Assembly (NCBI GenBank): GCA_019459505.1 | Contig: JAIBEV010000098.1 | Location: forward strand, 43,262 to 107,261 | Length of the DNA: 64,000 nucleotides | Direction: 5' to 3' | Source: Candidatus Paracaedibacteraceae bacterium | GTDB taxonomy: Bacteria; Pseudomonadota; Alphaproteobacteria; Paracaedibacterales; Paracaedibacteraceae | Part shown: one piece after another, positions 19,894-32,287 of the stretch | How positions within the stretch are numbered: position 1 is the stretch's first letter | How the letters are laid out: every line of letters starts with the position of its first letter | Made by a program: the position numbers and the translations under genes | Notes under the pieces: model-generated | Database searches by the model: none | Told to the model about the DNA's origin: nothing | What the model saw: only the letters and a program-made list of their open reading frames with translations

Positions 19894-21729
19894 ATGAGTG
19901 CCATTTCTACCCTGATGTCAAAGATTAAACTGGATCGTCAACAAACCCAACTGACTTCAGCTAACATTGCGCGCTCAAATGTCGAAGGTTATACCCGTAA
20001 AGTTGCTTACGCAGAAAAAATCGTCATCAATAATGCAACCACCGGTGTTAAACAAAGTCCGATCGAACGGGTTGTAGATCCTGTTTTGCAGCAAGAAGTT
20101 CGACTTCAAAACTCGACTCTCGGTAAAAGCTCTCGTTTACAAGAATACTATATGAACATTTCTCAATTGCTGGGTAACAAAGGAGAACAATCATCGTTCG
20201 TCCATAATTTAAATAATTTTGCCGCCCAAATGACCCAAATATCCTCTATTACTGATGGTAATAAGAAGCGCGAAGCCGTGCAGGAAGCTGTAAATTTATG
20301 CGGTCAACTGAATAATATTTCCGATCATATTAATCAGTTAAGAGGACAAACAGACCAAGAGCTTGCTCAGGCAATTGATCAGCTTAACGAGATGATGACA
20401 TCAATAGAGGATTTTAGCCGTCAGATTACTTCTCTCAATATTAGTAAGCAAGATATAACAAATCTGGAAGATGAAAGAGATCTAGTTATTCACAATGCTG
20501 CAGAGTTGTGTGGGGTCAAAGTATATGATGGTCAGTTTAAAAATAAAACGTTGGCTTTAGAAAGTGGTGATATTCTGGCAACTTCAACCCAGACATTTGC
20601 CTTAAGTTATACCGCGGCTACTTATGTGGAGCCCGGTATGGGTTTGTCTGCGATAACCAACGCCTTCGGCGTCGATATAACAGGTACTTTTAGCAACGGC
20701 AGAATTGCAGGCCTGTTAGAGTTAAGAAATAAAATTTTGCCTGATATTCAATCTGAGTTGGATGAGTTAACCCGTGTCGTGCGGGATACCACCAATGCTT
20801 TGCATAATGAAGCCGCAGCTTTTGGCGGGGATCCTACGTTAACAGGACTAAGTTATGCGCCAGGCGTGACAGGGCAACTTAGTGGGACAACAGATATTTC
20901 TGGGCAAGGGATTCTTAGGATAGGGGTGACTGATCTTGAGGGAACCTTGCTCGATTATAAAGATATCCCTTTAACGGATGGGATGACAGTAGGCGGTTTA
21001 GTGGCTCTTATAAACGGTGCTCCTTATGTAAATGGTGAGCCTACAGGTGCTTTCACTGTGAATCAATTGCCTACTGGGGAGTTGCAAATTATCTCTACGG
21101 CTAATAAAAGCGTAGCCATTGGAGCGGCAGGTGCCCTTAAGCCAACCCTATCAGCGACGACAACATATGATGCAACCCAAGCTTATGGCTGGTCTCACTT
21201 TTTTGGATTAAATAATCTATTTGATACAGACATTAAGGTTGCAAGTCCCGCAGCTGCCCAAGTTGGAATTGCTAACACTATAAAAGTTCGGCCAAGTATT
21301 TATGCGAATACCAATAATTTATCCGTAGGTCGTTTGTCCAATCTTACGCCCGCTCCCACGGGCAAGGGTCTTGGTTTAACAGCTAATGATGCCAGTGTTG
21401 CTCTTGAAATTGGTGATACCTTAGCGAGTGGTGCATTAAAATTTTTACCAGCGGGCGCTCTTAAGGCGTCTAATATCTCGACGACAGAATATGCAACAAG
21501 AATTATGTCTTTAGTTCAGTCCGATATTGCCCTGAGTAAATCAACTCAGCAAATCACCCAGCGGGTGTATGACGAACTAACCACGCTTGCTCAGCAGAAA
21601 AGTGGGGTGGAACCCGCTGAAGAAATTATGCTTGTTTTTGAGTTAACCAACAGCATCAATCTAGCCTCAAAATCCTTGAACATTGTGAATTCAATGGAAA
21701 AGGATTTAATTCAAACATTGTCAAGGTAG
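19894..21729 (+). CDS. flgK: Flagellar hook-associated protein 1, FlgK
   Basis: First hook-filament junction protein, 611 aa. The N-terminal rod/hook signature LTSANIARSNVEGYTRKVAY is followed by family sequence INQLRGQTDQELAQAIDQLN and ITNLEDERDLVIHNAAELCG. The C-terminal AEEIMLVFELTNSINLASKS gives the terminal helix. It is exported by the flagellar type III apparatus, so it has no signal peptide. A ribosome site AGGAGG precedes the ATG. The middle contains a variable Thr/Gly-rich domain. Confidence 0.96.
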   Translation: MSAISTLMSKIKLDRQQTQLTSANIARSNVEGYTRKVAYAEKIVINNATTGVKQSPIERVVDPVLQQEVRLQNSTLGKSSRLQEYYMNISQLLGNKGEQSSFVHNLNNFAAQMTQISSITDGNKKREAVQEAVNLCGQLNNISDHINQLRGQTDQELAQAIDQLNEMMTSIEDFSRQITSLNISKQDITNLEDERDLVIHNAAELCGVKVYDGQFKNKTLALESGDILATSTQTFALSYTAATYVEPGMGLSAITNAFGVDITGTFSNGRIAGLLELRNKILPDIQSELDELTRVVRDTTNALHNEAAAFGGDPTLTGLSYAPGVTGQLSGTTDISGQGILRIGVTDLEGTLLDYKDIPLTDGMTVGGLVALINGAPYVNGEPTGAFTVNQLPTGELQIISTANKSVAIGAAGALKPTLSATTTYDATQAYGWSHFFGLNNLFDTDIKVASPAAAQVGIANTIKVRPSIYANTNNLSVGRLSNLTPAPTGKGLGLTANDASVALEIGDTLASGALKFLPAGALKASNISTTEYATRIMSLVQSDIALSKSTQQITQRVYDELTTLAQQKSGVEPAEEIMLVFELTNSINLASKSLNIVNSMEKDLIQTLSR

Positions 21730-21740
21730 GGGATTTTTAG

Positions 21741-22658
21741 ATGACTAATGCACCTTATCTCAATGCCACCCAATACAATCAGCTCACTGCTTTGCGCAAT
21801 GAACGTTCCTATCAAGCTGCAGCAGCTGAATTGACAAGCGGTGGTATTGCCGATGGATATTCAGAAGTTAAAAATGTACAACAGTTTGTTGGGCAAGAAC
21901 TTATTTTAGATTGTGTCGAAAGCTATAAAGACAGTGCTGTGTTGAATAAACAACGCATGGGATTTGTCTCAACCCAAGTGGCAACCATGCGCGATATTGC
22001 TATTGAGCTTCAGGGGCGCATTTCTCAATTGCGCAGCTCGCCCTTAGCTAAGCCCGAAGAACTTTCAATGTGGTGTAATGATAAACTTGATCAGCTGACT
22101 TCTATTCTCAATGGCAAGTTTGATGGAAAATATCTTATGTCAGGCACTGCTTCTAATGTTCCCTCAACCAAAGATCTGCGTACTTTATCCGCCATGGGGT
22201 TAACAGATCCCGTGGATTCTAATCTTTACTATTTGGGTAGTACGGAGAATATCACCTTTAGAGCTGATGATAATACTCTTATTCAGACCACTGTTAGAGG
22301 AGATAATCTCGGGGTAGCAGAATTAATTTTCTCCTTACGGTTGTGTACCAATTTACCAGCAACAGAAAAGGATGATCGCCTTAAACGAGCCAACGACCTG
22401 TCTCTTCAAGCGCATGAAGATTTAGTCGTGGTTAATGGTCAATTGGATACCAATATAAAAATTCTTGATCAGACTGAAGACTCTTTATTGGAACTTGAAC
22501 AAAAATTAACGGAAAATATCAAGGAAATCGGCTATCGAACACAATCAGAAGTTTTGAATGATTATGTTCAAAGTAAAACTCAAGTTGAACTGACGCGTTA
22601 CGTAACGACAAGTTTGCTTAATTCACTCAAAGACCTCATCAAACAAATACCGGCTTAA
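21741..22658 (+). CDS. flgL: Flagellar hook-associated protein 3, FlgL
   Basis: Second hook-filament junction protein and flagellin-like fold, 305 aa. The N-terminal ELTSGGIADGYSEVK resembles the flagellin-type helix motif. ILNGKFDGKYLMSGTASNVP is the conserved central element of FlgL. The C-terminal VQSKTQVELTRYVTTSLLNS completes the helical end. It follows flgK by 11 nt in the same operon. Confidence 0.9.
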   Translation: MTNAPYLNATQYNQLTALRNERSYQAAAAELTSGGIADGYSEVKNVQQFVGQELILDCVESYKDSAVLNKQRMGFVSTQVATMRDIAIELQGRISQLRSSPLAKPEELSMWCNDKLDQLTSILNGKFDGKYLMSGTASNVPSTKDLRTLSAMGLTDPVDSNLYYLGSTENITFRADDNTLIQTTVRGDNLGVAELIFSLRLCTNLPATEKDDRLKRANDLSLQAHEDLVVVNGQLDTNIKILDQTEDSLLELEQKLTENIKEIGYRTQSEVLNDYVQSKTQVELTRYVTTSLLNSLKDLIKQIPA

Positions 22659-22670
22659 AGGGAGATTTAA

Positions 22671-23114
22671 ATGAATTGTGAAACATTATCCATGCAGATG
22701 ACAAATTCTCACCTATCAGAACGTCGAGTCATTATGCCGCAAGGCATCATCGGCTTTGGAGATATTCAGCATTATCTTCTGGCTCCCTTAGTTTTAGGCG
22801 AGGGAACAGGGCTATTTTGGGAGTTGCAAAGCGTAGAAGACAGGCATACTTCCTTTATTCTAATGTCTTTGCCTCAATTAAAAATTGGCAATACAACCCT
22901 ATCAGAAGTAGATCTTGCAACAGCTATTAGACACTTAGGAATTACCCCAGATGATATCGAAATTTATTTAATTATTTCCATTGAGGTTAATGGAAAGGGT
23001 GAAAAAACTGTCACGGCTAATATTCGGGCACCCTTTATTTTTCACCCTGCAAGCAACCGAGGTTGGCAAGTTGTCTTAAGTGATCCTAAGTACCCAATGG
23101 CACAAATTATTTAA
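22671..23114 (+). CDS. fliW: Flagellar assembly factor FliW
   Basis: 147 aa cytoplasmic protein that binds flagellin and, in other bacteria, antagonises CsrA. Recognisable elements are MPQGIIGFGDIQHYLLAPL, FWELQSVEDRHTSFILMSLP and VTANIRAPFIFHPASNRGWQ. csrA, its frequent partner, is not adjacent. It is the last gene of the flagellar block, and its 3' end overlaps the convergent trmB by 4 nt. Confidence 0.85.
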   Translation: MNCETLSMQMTNSHLSERRVIMPQGIIGFGDIQHYLLAPLVLGEGTGLFWELQSVEDRHTSFILMSLPQLKIGNTTLSEVDLATAIRHLGITPDDIEIYLIISIEVNGKGEKTVTANIRAPFIFHPASNRGWQVVLSDPKYPMAQII

Positions 23115-23851
23115 TTTCCTTGCTTTCTGTAAACAAGATAGCTTGCCTGTCGGCCCGCATTAATTCCCTTTTGTTCGTAACGGGTGATGGGCCAATGGTC
23201 GGGGCGTTGATAAACTGACTCTCGACCTTGCAAATTGAGCAAGAACTCAGGACGTTTACTTAAGATATCTTGCATCCAGTTAGCATAGTCTTGAATGTCT
23301 GTGGCCATGATTAATTCTCCTCCGATCTTAAGAATACGGGATAAATCTGCGATTGTTTCATCACTGATAATTCGGCGTTTATGATGACGCTTTTTATGCC
23401 ATGGATCAGGGAAGAGGATGAAAATACGGTCTAAAGAGGCATCAGGTAAAGATTGCAACAACACCCGAGCATCATCAATCACCACTCGAACATTCTCAAG
23501 TTCAGCATCTTCAATACAGCCTAACAATCCTGCAACCCCAGTTATAAAAGGCTCGCAGCCAATAAAACCATGGATCGGCGATTGCTGTGCTTGCCATGCT
23601 AAGTGTTCTCCACCGCCAAAGCCAATTTCTAAAGTATAACCATTAAAGTCAGGCATAAGCTCTTGAGGGTTTAGAGATTTACCAAAGTCGGCATGCAATT
23701 GGAGGCGGGGAAGGTCTTCTTCTAACAGTCTTTTTTGATTAATTTTTAAAGGACGCGCAATCTTGCGTCCCCAAATTTTTCTATGAAGTTGGGTCATTGT
23801 GAAATCAGTTAAAGCATTTTGATAAGTGATTCTATCCTCATCAGCCGTCAA
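23111..23851 (-). CDS. trmB: tRNA (guanine-N7)-methyltransferase
   Basis: Makes m7G46 in the variable loop of tRNAs using S-adenosylmethionine; 246 aa. The SAM loop is LEIGFGGGEHLAWQA and the signature RIFILFPDPWHKKRHHKRRI is complete. The start could be at ATG 23851 or a few codons later (MTQLHRKIWGR). It is a single gene convergent with fliW and divergent from the atp operon. Confidence 0.95.
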   Translation of the reverse strand: MTADEDRITYQNALTDFTMTQLHRKIWGRKIARPLKINQKRLLEEDLPRLQLHADFGKSLNPQELMPDFNGYTLEIGFGGGEHLAWQAQQSPIHGFIGCEPFITGVAGLLGCIEDAELENVRVVIDDARVLLQSLPDASLDRIFILFPDPWHKKRHHKRRIISDETIADLSRILKIGGELIMATDIQDYANWMQDILSKRPEFLLNLQGRESVYQRPDHWPITRYEQKGINAGRQASYLVYRKQGN

Positions 23852-23945
23852 AAACCAGAAATTTTAAAGATGAGAGGTGAGCATCAATCCGTATAAATTT
23901 TTGGCGGAATTTATTTTGCAAAATTCTTTATCAAAAGGTTGATTA

Positions 23946-23976
23946 TTGATGACTCTCAGTGCGCATATGTTATAAT
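23946..23976 (+). promoter_or_regulatory. Candidate promoter of the atp operon
   Basis: A perfect -10 TATAAT (23971-23976) is preceded by TTGATG (23946-23951) with a 19-nt spacer. It lies 84 nt before atpH. The spacer is longer than ideal, so the exact -35 is uncertain, but the -10 box is the best in the interval. Confidence 0.45.
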
Positions 23977-24059
23977 GAATTAACTAGAACAATCTTGTAC
24001 TAAAGCCTTAGATGTGCTAAATAATTCAGTAAAGATTAGCTAAAATTATTGGGATTGCC

Positions 24060-24626
24060 ATGGACCTCGTTCCTCTCTCTGGTAAGCTAACCTCCCTGGC
24101 GGGACGTTACGCCAAAACGCTTTTTGATTTATCCGCTGAATCAAAAGAGATCACTTCTGTTGCAATCCAGTTTGCTGACTTCTGCAATTTCATAAAATCT
24201 CATGAAAATCTTCACTCTCTTATCTTTTCTCCAGCTTTATCTCGCCAAGAACACGCCGCTGTTTTTAATGAACTCTCTCAAAAATTAAATCTCTCCCGGA
24301 TCTTGACAAATTTTATTAGCATTCTTGCTGAAAATAGACGCCTGAATTTTATCTTTAATATTCAAGGAATTTTTCAAGAGCTTGTGGATCATAATGAGTC
24401 TTTGAGCCATGCTGAAGTTGTCTCTGCCATCCCTTTGACCACATCCCAGCAGGAAAAAATTTCACAGATTTTATCACTGCATCTATCGGGTAAACTTGCA
24501 ATTAATTACAAAACTAATCCCGCTCATTTAGGGGGACTTTTGGTGCGTATCGGCAATCAGATTATTGATCTGACGCTTGCCAACCAACTTAATCATTTAG
24601 CCAATGCGATGAAAGGAAATGCCTAA
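24060..24626 (+). CDS. atpH: ATP synthase F1 subunit delta
   Basis: Peripheral-stalk (OSCP-like) subunit linking F1 to Fo, 188 aa. The N-terminal helical domain starts [18 protein letters not shown], and the C-terminal signature is [20 protein letters not shown]. It is the first gene of atpHAGD. The Fo genes (a, c, b) are not nearby, as is normal in Alphaproteobacteria. The stop overlaps the atpA start by 1 nt (TAATG). Confidence 0.96.
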   Translation: MDLVPLSGKLTSLAGRYAKTLFDLSAESKEITSVAIQFADFCNFIKSHENLHSLIFSPALSRQEHAAVFNELSQKLNLSRILTNFISILAENRRLNFIFNIQGIFQELVDHNESLSHAEVVSAIPLTTSQQEKISQILSLHLSGKLAINYKTNPAHLGGLLVRIGNQIIDLTLANQLNHLANAMKGNA

Positions 24627-26158
24627 TGGAACTCAAGGCTGCAGAAATATCCGCTATCTTAAAACAAAAAATCAACGATTTTGAGTCTAAAGTTGATGTT
24701 GCCGAATCGGGTCGAGTTCTGTCTATTGGGGACGGTATTGCTCGTGTTCATGGGCTTGATAATGTTCAAGCAGGCGAATTAGTTCAATTTGCCGCAGGAT
24801 CGACTGGTATGGCTCTCAACCTTGAAGTCGATAACGTCGGTGTTGTTTTATTTGGTTCCGATAAGGATGTGAGAGAAGGTGACACGGTTAAAAGAACGAA
24901 GACCATTGTTGATGTGCCCATTGGTAAAGGATTGTTGGGGCGCGTTGTTGATGCTTTAGGTAATCCCATTGATGGGAAGGGGGAAATCCAAGCTGAGGGA
25001 CGGGGTGTTGCCGAAACCAAGGCTCCTGGTATTATTAAACGTAAGTCCGTTCATGAGCCTATGCAAACGGGTATTAAGGCTGTGGACGCCTTGGTTCCGA
25101 TTGGGCGTGGTCAACGCGAGTTAATCATTGGTGACCGTCAAACGGGTAAAACTGCCATTGCGATTGACGCCATTATTAATCAAAAAGAAGCCAACAAGGG
25201 CAAAGATGAGAGCCAAAAGCTTTATTGCGTATATGTAGCAATCGGCCAAAAAAGATCTTCTGTGGCGCGCCTTGTCAAGACATTACAAGACGCTGGCGCC
25301 ATGGATTATACCATTGTGGTCGCCGCAACAGCGTCTGATCCCGCTCCAATGCAATATCTGGCTCCTTATACAGGATGTGCGATGGGGGAATACTTCCGGG
25401 ATAATGGGATGCACGCCTTAATCATTTATGATGATTTGTCAAAGCATGCTCAGGCCTACCGACAAATGTCCTTGCTATTGCGTCGCCCCCCGGGACGTGA
25501 AGCTTATCCAGGAGATGTTTTCTACTTACACTCGCGTTTGCTAGAACGGGCGGCCAAGTTGGATGATGCCTATGGTGCCGGATCCTTAACAGCCTTGCCG
25601 ATCATTGAGACTCAAGCAGGGGACGTTTCGGCTTATATTCCAACCAACGTAATTTCCATTACTGATGGTCAAATTTTCTTAGAAACGGAACTTTTTTATA
25701 AGGGAATTCGTCCTGCAATTAACGTTGGGTTATCGGTTAGCCGTGTGGGCTCTGCTGCCCAAACCAAGGCCATGAAACAGGTTGCGGGTAAAATTAAATT
25801 GGAATTGGCACAGTACCGTGAAATGGCATCTTTTGCCCAATTTGCCTCTGATTTGGATGCCTCCACACAAAAACTATTGGCACGGGGTGCTCGGTTGACG
25901 GAACTCTTAAAGCAGCCACAGTATTCTCCGTTGAGTGTAGGAGAACAAGTTCTTTCTATCTTTACAGGGGTCCGTGGTTATTTGGATGCCATTGAGCCAA
26001 AGCATGTCAGTAAGTTTGAAAAGGAGTATTTACAGGCTCTTAAGGTTGAACATCCTAAACTCATCGCCGAAGTCAATAAAACGGGCAAGTTGACAGAAGA
26101 TCAAGAAAAATTGCTGATTGAATTTATGGATACCTTTGCTAGAAATTTTATGGCTTAA
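24626..26158 (+). CDS. atpA: ATP synthase F1 subunit alpha
   Basis: Non-catalytic nucleotide-binding subunit, 510 aa. P-loop GDRQTGKT lies at about residues 169-176 and [19 protein letters not shown] follows. The signature [19 protein letters not shown] is near the C-terminal third. It forms the alpha3beta3 hexamer with AtpD and binds AtpH at its N-terminus. No unusual residues seen. Confidence 0.99.
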   Translation: MELKAAEISAILKQKINDFESKVDVAESGRVLSIGDGIARVHGLDNVQAGELVQFAAGSTGMALNLEVDNVGVVLFGSDKDVREGDTVKRTKTIVDVPIGKGLLGRVVDALGNPIDGKGEIQAEGRGVAETKAPGIIKRKSVHEPMQTGIKAVDALVPIGRGQRELIIGDRQTGKTAIAIDAIINQKEANKGKDESQKLYCVYVAIGQKRSSVARLVKTLQDAGAMDYTIVVAATASDPAPMQYLAPYTGCAMGEYFRDNGMHALIIYDDLSKHAQAYRQMSLLLRRPPGREAYPGDVFYLHSRLLERAAKLDDAYGAGSLTALPIIETQAGDVSAYIPTNVISITDGQIFLETELFYKGIRPAINVGLSVSRVGSAAQTKAMKQVAGKIKLELAQYREMASFAQFASDLDASTQKLLARGARLTELLKQPQYSPLSVGEQVLSIFTGVRGYLDAIEPKHVSKFEKEYLQALKVEHPKLIAEVNKTGKLTEDQEKLLIEFMDTFARNFMA

Positions 26159-26173
26159 GGGGGAGAGTTACCG

Positions 26174-28514
<2,341 letters not shown>

Positions 28515-28525
28515 ATTTATTGAAT

Positions 28526-28564
28526 GAGAGGGTTTTGTTGCTTTGAATAACCCTCTCTTCTTAT
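28526..28564 (+). terminator. Rho-independent terminator after atpD
   Basis: GAGAGGGTT (28526-28534) pairs with AACCCTCTC (28549-28557), followed by TTCTTATT. It begins 12 nt after the atpD stop, ending the operon at atpHAGD. Confidence 0.75.
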
Positions 28565-28586
28565 TCTGTATGTCAGTTGATTTCCC

Positions 28587-29213
28587 ATGAAAAAAAAAAT
28601 TCCGCATCGATTACGCGCTTTTTCTCTGATCGAAGTATCAATCGTTTTAATTATTATTGGTCTCATTACAACGGCTGTTTTTAAAGGTCAGGATCTTATA
28701 GAATCGGCAAGAGCCCAGGCAACCTTGGAGGAACTGCAGCGACTTAAACTAGCAGTTCTCAACTACCGTGATCAATATGGACAGTGGCCTGGTAATGATA
28801 CGAAAGCACCTTTGCGGTTCGGGGCAAGCGTTGCTCGAGGCGATGGACACGGTTTAATTCATGGGACTGAGTCTATGCAAGCATGGGCTCATCTTAAAGC
28901 GGCAGGACTTGTAGACAGTGGGGCTCCCCCTGCCTCTAAGCTTGGTGGATATGTTATTTTCGTTAGTAATCCCTTTTCAAGCTATCCAGGAAATTGGTTA
29001 GCGATCTCAGAAGCATCTGATCGACTGGTGGCGGCCTTAACTCCTAAACAAGCGATGTTGCTTAAATCAAAGGCAGGAGAGTCCCTTCCGGAAGAAGGCC
29101 ATTTTATTGTGCAAGCGGCACCAGGGCAGTCATTAGCTGCTTGCCATAATGGACAGACGTTTAATCTGCAAAATAAATCCCAGGCTTGTGTTGTCTTAAT
29201 GAAATTGCATTAA
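28587..29213 (+). CDS. Prepilin-like (type II secretion/type IV pilus) protein
   Basis: 208 aa. The N-terminus is a class III prepilin signal: basic MKKKIPHRLRA, then cleavage before F12 in FSLIEVSIVLIIIGLITTAV, with Glu at mature position +5. The preceding residue is Ala instead of the usual Gly, which some prepilin peptidases accept. The soluble part (residues 35-208) contains a Gly/Pro-rich domain ending in two Cys residues that may pair (AACHNGQ and SQACVV). No other pilus or secretion gene is adjacent, so whether it is a major pilin or minor pseudopilin is open. Confidence 0.8.
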   Translation: MKKKIPHRLRAFSLIEVSIVLIIIGLITTAVFKGQDLIESARAQATLEELQRLKLAVLNYRDQYGQWPGNDTKAPLRFGASVARGDGHGLIHGTESMQAWAHLKAAGLVDSGAPPASKLGGYVIFVSNPFSSYPGNWLAISEASDRLVAALTPKQAMLLKSKAGESLPEEGHFIVQAAPGQSLAACHNGQTFNLQNKSQACVVLMKLH

Positions 29214-29267
29214 GGTCATTTTTTATAGTCCTCAGCGCTTTAAAAGGGCTCTGAATTTTTTAGATAA

Positions 29268-29415
29268 CCCAGTATAAATTGATCCATTTTCTGTGTGCCC
29301 TTTGGTTACCTTTTCCACTCTTTAAAAAACCTTTATTAGCGTCGGCTAGGGGTGGTTTTCAAAGTCTGAGAATGTCTCTAAATACCGTCATCAATCTGTA
29401 TCAATTTATACTGGG
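29268..29415. mobile_element. MITE-like element, copy A (148 bp)
   Basis: Perfect 16-bp terminal inverted repeats CCCAGTATAAATTGAT (29268-29283) and ATCAATTTATACTGGG (29400-29415) enclose about 116 non-coding nt. The interior aligns with copy B at 48249-48411: ATAAATTGAT.CATTTTCT on the left and CTTTAAAAA with ATTAG and GGTTTT in the middle. No coding capacity. It lies between the prepilin-like gene and recF, in the 29214-29521 gap. Confidence 0.7.
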
Positions 29416-29521
29416 ATGGCTATATGTTTTGAAGGGGGAAAGATAACCGGCTGACGAATAGGTTCTCCCGTGAATGCAAGAGTTCTTCCGCCCTGTTGGA
29501 TTTTCGTGTAAACTCTGTTTT

Positions 29522-30664
29522 ATGCACACACCTTTGTTCTCTCTTTCCAACCAATCCTCATTACTCCAGACGTTGACGCTGGTCAATTTTCGTAATTATT
29601 CGCATCGAACTTTTGAGTTTCACGATTCGATTGTTGCGTTGGTGGGGGACAACGGAGTGGGGAAGACGAATATCCTCGAAGCGATATCTTTATTTTCATC
29701 AGGCCGTGGCTTAAAATCGACAAAGTTATCCGAAATGAAAATGCTGCATGCTCTGGAAGGGTGGGTCGTATCAGCAAATTTTTCCCTAGGAGGGACACCT
29801 ATTCCTTTTGGTACAGCGCTGGATTATTCTCCATCGGGAACGGAACGTCGATTAATTCGCATTAATCAGGTGCCAGTTAAGAATCAATCAACCTTAACAG
29901 AATGGCTGAATATTGTTTGGGTTACCCCTCCCATGGCGCGATTGTTTCAGGAAGGAGGCTCTATTCGACGTAAATTTATCGATCGAATGGTTATGGCCCT
30001 CAATCCATCCCACACCGAGCGACTGAATCGATATGAGCATTATCTGCGGGAGCGAAGTCAGCTTTTGCGGCAAGGAATACAGGATGATCAATGGCTGGCC
30101 AGCATCGAGCAACGTCTTTCCGAAGATGGGGTTGCCATTTCAATTGCTCGTTCCCAATTGGTAAGACAGCTGACAGAAGCTCAATCCAACGATTTTGATT
30201 CACCGTTTCCACGTTTTTTTGCCCAAATGGATGGTGAGATAGATCAGTGGTGTCGCGATAGAACAGCCTTAGACATCGAGGATAAAATTCGTCATGAATT
30301 GCGTCAGTCGCGGCATCAAGATGCCCTAACGGGCGGTGCTACCATTGGAGCTCACCGCTCAAATTTAGCAGTCACTCACCTAGGAAAGCATATGCCAAGC
30401 GTTTTATGTTCAACCGGGGAACAAAAAATGTTGTTGCATGCAATGACGCTGGCTTTTATTCGCTTACTCGATTCTTACCGTGATCGGTTGACTCTATTAT
30501 TGCTAGATGATGTGATCGCTCACTTGGACTATGAGCATCGTGCCTATTTATTTCAGGAAATCCGGACCATATTGGCTCAGGGCGCTAATATACAAATATT
30601 CATGACAGGGACAAGTATGGAAGAATTTTTAGATATTCAGCCTGCCCAAATTATTCAGCTTTAG
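29522..30664 (+). CDS. recF: DNA replication and repair protein RecF
   Basis: Gap-repair ATPase that loads RecA with RecOR. Chosen ATG 29522 gives 380 aa; a start at 29474 would add 16 residues. The opening LQTLTLVNFRNYSHRTFEF is typical. Walker A GDNGVGKTNIL is near residue 42, the ABC-type signature CSTGEQKMLLHAM and the Walker B LTLLLLDDVIAHLD follow. It is placed upstream of dnaA instead of after dnaN. Confidence 0.95.
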   Translation: MHTPLFSLSNQSSLLQTLTLVNFRNYSHRTFEFHDSIVALVGDNGVGKTNILEAISLFSSGRGLKSTKLSEMKMLHALEGWVVSANFSLGGTPIPFGTALDYSPSGTERRLIRINQVPVKNQSTLTEWLNIVWVTPPMARLFQEGGSIRRKFIDRMVMALNPSHTERLNRYEHYLRERSQLLRQGIQDDQWLASIEQRLSEDGVAISIARSQLVRQLTEAQSNDFDSPFPRFFAQMDGEIDQWCRDRTALDIEDKIRHELRQSRHQDALTGGATIGAHRSNLAVTHLGKHMPSVLCSTGEQKMLLHAMTLAFIRLLDSYRDRLTLLLLDDVIAHLDYEHRAYLFQEIRTILAQGANIQIFMTGTSMEEFLDIQPAQIIQL

Positions 30665-30887
30665 ATTTATTGATCTATTAAATTGTTGTAGAAAAAATTT
30701 TTCATGGATCCATACTGTTTATTCTTGAGAAGAATATCTAAAGGTCTTTAGTTAGAGTGGTATATATAATTTGTCTCAATTGTTATATTAAATTTTATTG
30801 TGAGGCTGGTGGAAAATAATGACACAAGGGATCGAATTGTGTAATCTATCCTAACAATCATCATATTAAAAAATAGAGGGTATTTGA

Positions 30888-32282
30888 GTGGGAGTCGCGC
30901 AGCAATCTCTGTCGCAACATACAGATCATGGCAATTTCACCCATGAATGGTCTTCGGTTTGTCAACGGTTGCAGGCTGATTTAGGTGAGGCCACCTTTCG
31001 CAGTTGGATTTCTCCTCTCGTTATCACTAATTTTGGCGGGGGTTTGGTGCAGATTGCGGCACCCACACGCTTTATGCGGGATTGGGTGGCAAGCAATTTC
31101 CTTGAGCGTATTCGAAATTATTGGCAAGATTTGAACCCCACCATTGATACAATTGACTTAATTGTTCGACAGGCGTCGCCTACGCCTAATTTAGATGTTC
31201 CTCAAACTGCGGTTGCTGCTGTAAATGAAGAAATTGACAATGAAATTGAGGGGAGCTTTATCAGTTCTACTTTAGACCCACGGTTTACGTTTGATAACTT
31301 TGTGGTAGGAAAGCCCAATGAGCTTGCCTATGCTGCAGCCTTACGGGTTGCTGAATCGACAACAGTTCAGTTTAACCCTTTGTTTCTATATGGCGGAGTC
31401 GGTCTGGGAAAAACCCATTTGATGCATGCCATTGCATGGCATATTAAACGATGCCATCCTGAACGTCGCGTTATTTATCTGTCAGCAGAAAAATTTATGT
31501 ATCAGTTTATCCGAGCGCTGCGATATAAAGATACGGTGGCTTTTAAAGAACAGTTTCGTTCCGTCGATGTTCTAATGATTGATGATGTTCAATTTATCAG
31601 CGGCAAGGACACTACTCAAGAAGAATTTTTTCATACCTTTAATGCCCTTGTGGACCGTAATCATCAGGTTATTGTTTCGGCGGATAAGTCACCGTCTGAC
31701 CTGCAAGGAATGGAAGAGCGTTTAAAGTCTCGTTTAGGCTGGGGCTTGGTTGCTGATATTCATCCCACGACGTATGAGCTTCGGCTGGGGATTTTGCAGT
31801 CAAAGGCAGAAACCCTCAATATACAAGTGCCGAAAAACGTCTTAGAGTTTTTAGCTTTTAAGATTGCATCTAATGTCCGTGAATTAGAGGGGGCCTTGAA
31901 CCGTATTATTGCGCATGCGACCTTAGTGGGACGCGAGATTAATTTGGAAATGACACAAGAGGTGTTGCGCGATTTGCTGAAAGCCAATGATCGTCGGGTT
32001 ACCATTGAGGATATTCAAAAACGGGTGGCTGAATATTACAGTATTAAAATTTCCGATATGCAGTCCTCCAGACGATCCCAAAATGTAGCCCGTCCTCGCC
32101 AAGTAGCAATGTATTTATCAAAGGTTCTCACATCCCGCTCTTTGCCTGATATTGGCCGTAAATTTGGCGGACGTGATCATACGACCGTGCTCCATGCGGT
32201 ACGTAAAGTGGAAGAATTAATGGCAAGTGATCGAGAGTTTTCAGAAGATTTATCGATTTTAAGACGAACAATGGAGGTCTGA
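30888..32282 (+). CDS. dnaA: Chromosomal replication initiator DnaA
   Basis: Origin-binding AAA+ protein, 464 aa, GTG start after a GAGGG purine stretch. Domain I runs to about residue 85, with linker to about 125. The AAA+ domain has FDNFVVGKPNELAYAAA, Walker A GGVGLGKTH (about 168-176) and Walker B VLMIDDVQFI. The DNA-binding domain IV signature is RPRQVAMYLSKVLTSRSLPD and GRDHTTVLHAVRKV. It lies 5 nt before dnaN. The 223-nt upstream gap is AT-rich but shows no consensus DnaA boxes. Confidence 0.98.
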   Translation: MGVAQQSLSQHTDHGNFTHEWSSVCQRLQADLGEATFRSWISPLVITNFGGGLVQIAAPTRFMRDWVASNFLERIRNYWQDLNPTIDTIDLIVRQASPTPNLDVPQTAVAAVNEEIDNEIEGSFISSTLDPRFTFDNFVVGKPNELAYAAALRVAESTTVQFNPLFLYGGVGLGKTHLMHAIAWHIKRCHPERRVIYLSAEKFMYQFIRALRYKDTVAFKEQFRSVDVLMIDDVQFISGKDTTQEEFFHTFNALVDRNHQVIVSADKSPSDLQGMEERLKSRLGWGLVADIHPTTYELRLGILQSKAETLNIQVPKNVLEFLAFKIASNVRELEGALNRIIAHATLVGREINLEMTQEVLRDLLKANDRRVTIEDIQKRVAEYYSIKISDMQSSRRSQNVARPRQVAMYLSKVLTSRSLPDIGRKFGGRDHTTVLHAVRKVEELMASDREFSEDLSILRRTMEV

Positions 32283-32287
32283 TAGTT

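Noticed and set aside
30665..30887. Replication origin upstream of dnaA
   Set aside because: AT-rich but without consensus DnaA boxes (TTATNCACA) on either strand; dnaA location alone is weak evidence in Alphaproteobacteria.
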